Positions 56,758 to 64,000 of a stretch of 64,000 nt of DNA are shown here, piece after piece; position 1 is the stretch's first letter, and the number at the start of each line of letters is the position of its first letter. Below the pieces are notes generated by a model that was not told the DNA's origin, ran no database searches, and saw only the letters and a program-made list of their open reading frames with translations. Origin of the DNA: Tragulus kanchil (lineage: Eukaryota; Chordata; Mammalia; Artiodactyla; Tragulidae); assembly GCA_022376925.1 (NCBI GenBank), contig JAIOJX010000005.1, forward strand, positions 13,110,501-13,174,500, given 5' to 3'. A program made the position numbers and the translations under genes.

Positions 56758-57043
56758 GGCCCAGAAATGACGGAGGACTGAGTCTATACGTACAGTCCAG
56801 CCTAGCTCAGTTAAGTCCAGCCTGACTTACCTGTTCAACTGCAGGCTACCTACCGACATGTGAGTGGGATTCAATGTTTATTACATTAGCTACTGAGGTC
56901 TTGGAGCCATCTGTTATGTAGAAATATCACAGTAAAACCTCTCTAGGATGGAAATCAACACTGGACGTAAAGTACTGCCTGTAATGTATGCAAAGTGGCT
57001 TTGAGTTCCATTAGCACACAATAAGGAAACAAGTAGGCAATCG

Positions 57044-57161
57044 CAATAGCAACCCACTCCAGTATTCTTGCCTGGAAAATTCCACTGACAGAGAGGCCTG
57101 CTGGGCTACAGTCCAAGAGGGGGTCACAAAGAGTCAGACATGACTGAGTGACTAAGCACAC
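57044..57161 (+). mobile_element. Partial Bov-tA SINE tail
   Basis: GCAACCCACTCCAGTATTCT and AAAGAGTCAGACATGACTGA; no tRNA head. Confidence 0.85.
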
Positions 57162-57733
57162 ACAAAGAAACAATAACAGAAGCTGGAAAAATGATGACCC
57201 ATGTTATGTAATGGCAAAATATTTGGCAAAATTGTCATCCATCAAAATCTGAAAGGCAAAAAAAGGTACTGAAAGAGCTTGCAAAGAGTGGTCATGAGGT
57301 TGTGAGGCAGACTATTGATGGTGTAAGCAGAATGTAACTATACAAGTTGTGTGTCATAAAATAATACAAGAAAGGGATGAGGTCTGAAATGAACCTGGTT
57401 GATTGGCAAGCAGAATAGAAAGGAAATTGGTAGAGCTCAAGAACTGTGGAACTTTTAGGGCTGAAGAACAAAACTGTTTCTCATCTCCAACCAGTAAAAG
57501 AGAACAGTGATAAGTTGAGTTTCAAAAACCTACTAAGATTTAGCGTCTAGGGAAAGACCAAATCAAGCTTTTAAAAGTCATTGAATAGATTTAAAGAAGT
57601 GCCAAGTCGATTTTTTCTGCTGCAGTGGAACACAACGGACCCACAGAAGCCTGATGTATCAAAGTACCTATTAATAAGTAAATTGGGTATCTCCAAAAAG
57701 CCCTGTCAGAGCCGCTCATGCCGAGGATCAGCT

Positions 57734-57875
57734 CTGAGGCGTCGCCCAGAGCTGGTTCTCTGTAACGAGAGAGGCCACCGCGATGGGAGGCCTACATGAG
57801 CCAAAGAACAAAGATGGATGAAAATAGCCAAAGAAGGACCAATAGCAGTGGCCGAGGGAAGAAAAAAAAAAAAAA
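57734..57875 (+). mobile_element. CHR-like SINE 3' part (duplicated)
   Basis: Partial, noisy repeat of 56475-56757 through duplication Q. Confidence 0.85.
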
Positions 57876-58161
57876 GGCCCAGAAATGACGGAGGACTGAG
57901 TCTATACGTACAGTCCAGCCTAGCTCAGTTAAGTCCAGCCTGACTTACCTGTTCAACTGCAGGCTACCTACCGACATGTGAGTGGGATTCAATGTTTATT
58001 ACATTAGCTACTGAGGTCTTGGAGCCATCTGTTATGTAGAAATATCACAGTAAAACCTCTCTAGGATGGAAATCAACACTGGACGTAAAGTACTGCCTGT
58101 AATGTATGCAAAGTGGCTTTGAGTTCCATTAGCACACAATAAGGAAACAAGTAGGCAATCG

Positions 58162-58279
58162 CAATAGCAACCCACTCCAGTATTCTTGCCTGGAAAATTC
58201 CACTGACAGAGAGGCCTGCTGGGCTACAGTCCAAGAGGGGGTCACAAAGAGTCAGACATGACTGAGTGACTAAGCACAC
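58162..58279 (+). mobile_element. SINE tail, second copy
   Basis: Repeat of 57044-57161 through duplication Q. Confidence 0.85.
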
Positions 58280-59156
58280 ACAAAGAAACAATAACAGAAG
58301 CTGGAAAAATGATGACCCATGTTATGTAATGGCAAAATATTTGGCAAAATTGTCATCCATCAAAATCTGAAAGGCAAAAAAAGGTACTGAAAGAGCTTGC
58401 AAAGAGTGGTCATGAGGTTGTGAGGCAGACTATTGATGGTGTAAGCAGAATGTAACTATACAAGTTGTGTGTCATAAAATAATACAAGAAAGGGATGAGG
58501 TCTGAAATGAACCTGGTTGATTGGCAAGCAGAATAGAAAGGAAATTGGTAGAGCTCAAGAACTGTGGAACTTTTAGGGCTGAAGAACAAAACTGTTTCTC
58601 ATCTCCAACCAGTAAAAGAGAACAGTGATAAGTTGAGTTTCAAAAACCTACTAAGATTTAGCGTCTAGGGAAAGACCAAATCAAGCTTTTAAAAGTCATT
58701 GAATAGATTTAAAGAAGTGCCAAGTCGATTTTTTCTGCTGCAGTGGAACACAACGGACCCACAGAAGCCTGATGTATCAAAGTACCTATTAATAAGTAAA
58801 TTGGGTATCTCCAAAAAAAGCTGTGACTATGGTTTGCACCAGCCAACTCTCAGGTGTCAGAGCCGCTCATGCCGAGGATCAGCTACATATAGCCCACTGG
58901 TCTGACCTGTGCGGGTAAGGTGGGAAGTAGCTGACAGTGATTTGTGGAAGCTGAGACTAGTTTCGTGGAAGGCAATTTTTCCTTGGACCTGGGGCAGCGG
59001 GTGGGGGCAAGGCAGGGGTGGGAGGATGGTCTGGGGGTGATTCAAGCGCATTATATGTACTGCACACTTCGTAGTATTATTACATCAGCTCCACCTCAGA
59101 TCACCAGACACTAGATCTGGAGGCTGGGGAGCCTTGCTACAAAAGGTTTACTCTTA

Positions 59157-59482
59157 GGCCTCCCTGGGGGCTCAGTGGTAAAGAATCTGCCTGCCAATGC
59201 AGGAGACAAGGGTTTGATCCCTGGTCTGGAAAGATTCCACGTGCCACGGAGCAACGAAGCCCACGCACCACAGCTATGAAACCTGTGCTCTGGAGACTGG
59301 GAACCGTGCACTGAGCCCATACGCCACGACGACTGAAGCCAGCACGCCCTAGCGCCCGCGCTCCACAACAAGAGAAGCCACTGCAGTGAGAAGGCCGTGC
59401 ATGGCAACAAAGAGAGGCCCTGCTCGCCACAACCAGGGGAAAGCCTGCGCAGCAACCAAGACCCAGCGTGGCCAGAAATAGA
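59157..59482 (+). mobile_element. Full-length tRNA-Glu-derived SINE, long body
   Basis: GGCCTCCCTGGGGGCTCAGT head, GGGTTTGATCCCTGGTCTGG, body AAACCTGTGCTCTGGAGACT, AAGCCAGCACGCCCTAGCGC, CAACAAGAGAAGCCACTGCA and AACCAAGACCCAGCGTGGCC end. Same type as 30748-31000. Confidence 0.85.
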
Positions 59483-60251
59483 TAGAAGATAACTTCGTCT
59501 GTGGTACATACTGAGACTCCTTCCATCTACTCTTTAAAGCCTTAAAGAAAGATATATTGTGAGACTTCATATACCCAATAGGAGAGAAGGTGTGGACTGT
59601 TTGAGGCTAGAGGGTGTTTTAGCTGCTTAAGCGATGAAAGGAATTGGTAGAGCTCAAGATGGAACTTTTAGGGCTGAAGAACAAAACTGTTTCTCATCTC
59701 CAACCAGTAAAAGAGAACAGTGATAAGTTGAGTTTCAAAAACCTACTAAGATTTAGCGTCTAGGGAAAGACCAAATCAAGCTTTTAAAAGTCATTGAATA
59801 GATTTAAAGAAGTGCCAAGTCGATTTTTTCTGCTGCAGTGGAACACAACGGACCCACAGAAGCCTGATGTATCAAAGTACCTATTAATAAGTAAATTGGG
59901 TATCTCCAAAAAAAGCTGTGACTATGGTTTGCACCAGCCAACTCTCAGGTGTCAGAGCCGCTCATGCCGAGGATCAGCTACATATAGCCCACTGGTCTGA
60001 CCTGTGCGGGTAAGGTGGGAAGTAGCTGACAGTGATTTGTGGAAGCTGAGACTAGTTTCGTGGAAGGCAATTTTTCCTTGGACCTGGGGCAGCGGGTGGG
60101 GGCAAGGCAGGGGTGGGAGGATGGTCTGGGGGTGATTCAAGCGCATTATATGTACTGCACACTTCGTAGTATTATTACATCAGCTCCACCTCAGATCACC
60201 AGACACTAGATCTGGAGGCTGGGGAGCCTTGCTACAAAAGGTTTACTCTTA

Positions 60252-60577
60252 GGCCTCCCTGGGGGCTCAGTGGTAAAGAATCTGCCTGCCAATGCAGGAG
60301 ACAAGGGTTTGATCCCTGGTCTGGAAAGATTCCACGTGCCACGGAGCAACGAAGCCCACGCACCACAGCTATGAAACCTGTGCTCTGGAGACTGGGAACC
60401 GTGCACTGAGCCCATACGCCACGACGACTGAAGCCAGCACGCCCTAGCGCCCGCGCTCCACAACAAGAGAAGCCACTGCAGTGAGAAGGCCGTGCATGGC
60501 AACAAAGAGAGGCCCTGCTCGCCACAACCAGGGGAAAGCCTGCGCAGCAACCAAGACCCAGCGTGGCCAGAAATAGA
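60252..60577 (+). mobile_element. Long-body SINE, second copy
   Basis: Repeat of 59157-59482 through duplication R; its last 30 bases occur a third time at 61656-61685. Confidence 0.85.
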
Positions 60578-62743
60578 TAGAAGATAACTCCGTCCGTGGT
60601 ACATACTGAGACTCCTTCCATCTACTCTTTAAAGCCTTAAAGAAAGATATATTGACGCGGAGACTTCATATACCCAATAGGAGAGAAGGTGTGGACTGTT
60701 TGAGGCTAGAGGGGTGTTTTAGCTGCTTGTATCACTCAAATGGGCAAAACCAACAGATCTGTGGTAGAGACAAAGCTACTGTTACCATATCACGTTTCAC
60801 TTTCTTCTCTCTGAGCACCTTCCCAGTGCCTCTATAGTTTGGTCAAGGCCATGTGACTGGGTTTTGGACCAAAGCCATAAGACCCCTGTGCCACCTTCCA
60901 CCTCTTCCATATTCTCCTCCCTCCAGAATTGCCTTACATGACTGGTACCCACTGTGTGTAAGTGGTAGCATCACGGGGTGGCAGGGGCTTGGGTAGCTTA
61001 TGCTACTGTGCAGGACAGCCTCTCAGGAGCGCTGCCGGGCCTGCTCGGGACTGTGATACCGGAGAGACCTGGGGGTTCTTTGTTACATCTACCAGCATGG
61101 ATTGCCCTGACTACTATATAAAAGGCCAAAGGAATGAAAACAGAGACTTCGCCAAAGCATTGTTCTCTTACCTTGATTCCACGACAAGTTTAATATGGCA
61201 TCACTTCACTGGCATCAGGAATTGTCAGACGTGTCATTGATTGGCCTTGGAGTTTTAGGTTGAAGCTGGGAGATGCAGGGAGGGAGGAGATCGTAGGGTG
61301 CACTGTGCATCACTGAATGTCCTCGTTCGAAGGCTGTATCACACCTGAGCAGCAGAGATCAGAAGAGGAAAATACACCTACGAATCTAAAAGCAATGACA
61401 GCAACAACATAATTTCTTTCGTTGTTCCAGGCTTCAGGACAGCTATTCACTTTCAGGCCCCGAGGGATCTCCCTCCCCATTCCTATTACTGTTGTTCTTT
61501 GTTGATTCTCAGAAACCCATTCACGAAGTCTGATGCATTTATTTCTCCCTTGTCAGAAATACATCCTAAACATGGAAAAGTTCATACCAGCCCTGATGGC
61601 ATGCTGGGAGTTTAAACGAGCTTGGAAGTCTCACGGAGAAATACATCCTTAACATCCAAGACCCAGCGTGGCCAGAAATAGATAGAAGATAACTTCGTCT
61701 GTGGTACATACTGAGTCTCCTTCCATCTACTCTTTAAAGCCTTAAAGAAAGATATATTGACGCGGAGACTTCATATACCCAATAGGAGAGAAGGTGTGGA
61801 CTGTTTGAGGCTAGAGGGGTGTTTTAGCTGCTTGTATCACTCAAATGGGCAAAACCAACAGATCTGTGGTAGAGACAAAGCTACTGTTACCATATCACGT
61901 TTCACTTTCTTCTCTCTGAGCACCTTCCCAGTGCCTCTATAGTTTGGTCAAGGCCATGTGACTGGGTTTTGGACCAAAGCCATAAGACCCCTGTGCCACC
62001 TTCCACCTCTTCCATATTCTCCTCCCTCCAGAATTGCCTTACATGACTGGTACCCACTGTGTGTAAGTGGTAGCATCATGGGGTGGCAGGGGCTTGGGTA
62101 GCTTATGCTACTGTGCAGGACAGCCTCTCAGGAGCGCTGCCGGGCCTGCTCGGGACTGTGATACCGGAGAGACCTGGGGGTTCTTTGTTACATCTACCAG
62201 CATGGATTGCCCTGACTACTATATAAAAGGCCAAAGGAATGAAAACAGAGACTTCGCCAAAGCATTGTTCTCTTACCTTGATTCCACGACAAGTTTAATA
62301 TGGCATCACTTCACTGGCATCAGGAATTGTCAGACGTGTCATTGATTGGCCTTGGAGTTTTAGGTTGAAGCTGGGAGATGCAGGGAGGGAGGAGATCGTA
62401 GGGTGCACTGTGCATCACTGAATGTCCTCGTTCGAAGGCTGTATCACACCTGAGCAGCAGAGATCAGAAGAGGAAAATACACCTACGAATCTAAAAGCAA
62501 TGACAGCAACAACATAATTTCTTTCGTTGTTCCAGGCTTCAGGACAGCTATTCACTTTCAGGCCCCGAGGGATCTCCCTCCCCATTCCTATTACTGTTGT
62601 TCTTTGTTGATTCTCAGAAACCCATTCACGAAGTCTGATGCATTTATTTCTCCCTTGTCAGAAATACATCCTAAACATGGAAAAGTTCATACCAGCCCTG
62701 ATGGCATGCTGGGAGTTTAAACGAGCTTGGAAGTCTCACGGAG
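60551..62743. repeat. Duplication S, period 1105
   Basis: Copy 1 is 60551-61638 and copy 2 is 61656-62743, filler 61639-61655. Interior changes include C/T near 60590, 60595 and 60975 (partners 61695, 61700, 62080) and A/T near 60610. Overlaps copy 2 of duplication R. Confidence 0.96.
60835..61120. mobile_element. Probable ancient repeat
   Basis: GGTCAAGGCCATGTGACTGG at one end and GGGGTTCTTTGTTACATCTA with CCTGACTACTATAT at the other are wording of an old mammalian element. Second copy at 61940-62225. The TATATAAAAGG near 61117 is at its end and is not a supported promoter. Confidence 0.4.
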
Positions 62744-64000
62744 GCGACGATTTTAAATGTGTCTTAAAGCTCTAATAAGGTCCTTAACAAGCAACAAAAA
62801 TGAACCCGTTCCCCCAGGCATTGACCTGGAAGTCTGTCTTTGTGGCTTAAGTGATGATTACAGCTTTCAGAGCTTAGGTTTGTTAATGAGCTCTAAATGG
62901 GAGTGTTTATCTCAGGAGGAAGAACTGTTTCTTCGTCTTGTCCCTGGTGACACGCTAAACATACTAATTGATATGAAGCTGATTTTGAGGAGACAAGAAA
63001 GCCCCAAGGCCTTTGTCACACTGACAGCTGAGGCCAGAACCACTGAAGGACCTGTCACAGCGGGCTGAAAGAAGGCTCCCCTCATTTCCCAGCATCCCTG
63101 GAGTGCGCGGCGCCGCCAGGCTGCGGTCATTGACATGCACAAGCAAAGCGCCGTCTTCCTTAACCTGCCCTGATTACCTGCAGAGGGACCTTCAGGAGTT
63201 CTGGGAAACACCCCTCTACTCTATATTTTATGAAAAATTTCATATCACTGTTTTACACTGCTCTCCAATTTTATCCATCAGAGAGACATTTAGATGAAGA
63301 AGACAGGTAACCTCTTCCTAAAAAACGGAAGAAACTGCAACATAGGTGGAAGACAATAATGCATACAGAATATATACAGATCAAGCAGAAAAAAAAAAAA
63401 ATAGACTGGTTGAAAAAAGGACGAACATGAAAATATGAAATACCAGTGGCCATTGACTATCCTTCATTAAACAGATTAACGTTACCAGTAAGTAAAAAAA
63501 AAAAGAAATGAGATATAAACGCCATGAAGAGAAACAGCCCCTTGCCTCCAACCAAATGGGAGAGTATTTTATTTTTTACTCTCAGTAACACCCAGTGATT
63601 CTGAGGCTGTGGCGAAGCAGGCCGTCTTAAAATACTGCTGGCCATGGAGCAGAGTAAAATTGGAGGCCTATTTGGAAATGTTTATCCTAGGTCTTAAATT
63701 TCACTTCTAAGATTTGCTTCTAAGGAAATAAATATGAATGTAGGTCAAGATTCATTTAAAGGACACTTTTTTGGAAAAAGGTTCATACCAGCCCTGATGG
63801 CATGCTGGGAGTTTAAACGAGCTTGGAAGTCTCACGGAGGCGCGATTTTAAATGTGTCTTAAAGCTCTAATAAGGTCCTTAACAAGCAACAAAAATGAAC
63901 CCGTTCCCCCAGGCATTGACCTGGAAGTCTGTCTTTGTGGCTTAAGTGATGATTACAGCTTTCAGAGCTTAGGTTTGTTAATGAGCTCTAAATGGGAGTG
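62685..64000. repeat. Duplication T, cut by window end
   Basis: Bases 62685-62906 recur at 63781-64000, offset 1096 falling to 1095 after a base lost in GGCGACGA (near 63840). Copy 1 would end near 63774. The rest of copy 2 lies beyond the window. Confidence 0.93.
62744..63774. other. Repeat-poor tract
   Basis: No repeat family recognised. 62744-63200 has even composition and holds a 103-codon frame (62757-63068) without a recognisable domain; candidate conserved non-coding DNA. A runs at 63390 and 63494. Confidence 0.35.

Larger units (their letters stand above)
56641..58884. repeat. Duplication Q, period about 1118
   Basis: Copy 1 is about 56641-57733 and copy 2 about 57734-58884. The end of copy 1 lacks about 38 bp present at 58817-58855. 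The start of copy 2 is a garbled form of the SINE body (57734-57770). The left breakpoint lies in the SINE. Confidence 0.94.
58536..60728. repeat. Duplication R, period about 1095
   Basis: Copy 1 is 58536-59628 and copy 2 is 59636-60728. Copy 1 overlaps copy 2 of duplication Q, so about 300 bases occur three times. Indels at the joins (AACTGTGG lost to TGG near 59662; ACGCGG missing near 59562). Confidence 0.96.

Noticed and set aside
61110..61130. TATATAAAAGG as a promoter
   Set aside because: It sits at the end of an old repeat, with no downstream exon or initiator context; the same words recur at 62215 by duplication S.
1..64000. CRISPR array or other short regularly spaced repeats
   Set aside because: The regular unit is about 1.1 kb, differs in sequence at every locus, and the DNA is mammalian.
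1..64000. A satellite array or segmental duplication cluster
   Set aside because: Neighbouring units are unrelated in sequence and each is doubled only (three-fold only where joins chain), unlike a satellite family.

Overview
This is nuclear DNA of a pecoran ruminant (cattle, sheep, goat, antelope, deer or giraffe group). The evidence is the repeats: tRNA-Glu-headed ruminant SINEs on both strands (Bov-tA type), BovB-derived 3' fragments, 5'-truncated L1 copies with ruminant-type 3' ends, and mammal-wide MIR, L2, MLT1 and class I ERV LTR remains. I cannot name the species. No convincing protein-coding exon, tRNA, rRNA or other RNA gene was found. Open frames of 60-320 codons are chance frames, mostly through SINEs, and many occur twice only because the DNA itself is repeated. 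The window is best read as intergenic or intronic.

The dominant feature is structural. I count twenty head-to-tail direct duplications, each with a period of about 1.05-1.19 kb, each of a different local sequence, spread over the whole window (first junction near 207, last near 63775). Copies are nearly identical inside (usually a few substitutions or fewer per kb), but carry clusters of small deletions and odd filler bases beside the junction. Some are chained so that a stretch appears three times (14965-19321 and 57430-61750). In one chain the middle copy differs from both outer copies at two sites where the outer two agree, as expected if contigs of two haplotypes alternate. Uniform period, unrelated content, allele-level divergence and noisy joins point to unmerged contig overlaps or overfilled gaps in an assembly. 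If so, about 21 kb of the 64 kb is redundant and the true locus is near 43 kb.

Region by region: 0-5.3 kb holds duplications A and B, a BovB fragment, a SINE and a MIR. 5.3-10.5 kb holds duplications C and D around an old MaLR-like repeat split by three SINEs. 10.5-20.4 kb holds an L2, a CHR-like SINE, two MIRs and a 5'-truncated L1, chained through duplications E-H. 20.4-34.5 kb is rich in MLT1 elements split by CHR-like SINEs (I-L). 34.5-47 kb is mostly single copy with SINEs, LTR remains and one duplication (M). 47-64 kb is again dense in duplications (N-T).

The most interesting biological signal is a CHR-like SINE family with nine insertions (one of them also duplicated by the assembly), several with clear target-site duplications. 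It has a tRNA-like head, a strong hairpin in its body and two kinds of 3' tail, one with a C-rich block able to form G-quadruplex or i-motif structures. Several single-copy stretches look like candidate conserved non-coding elements, but that needs alignment to other mammals.
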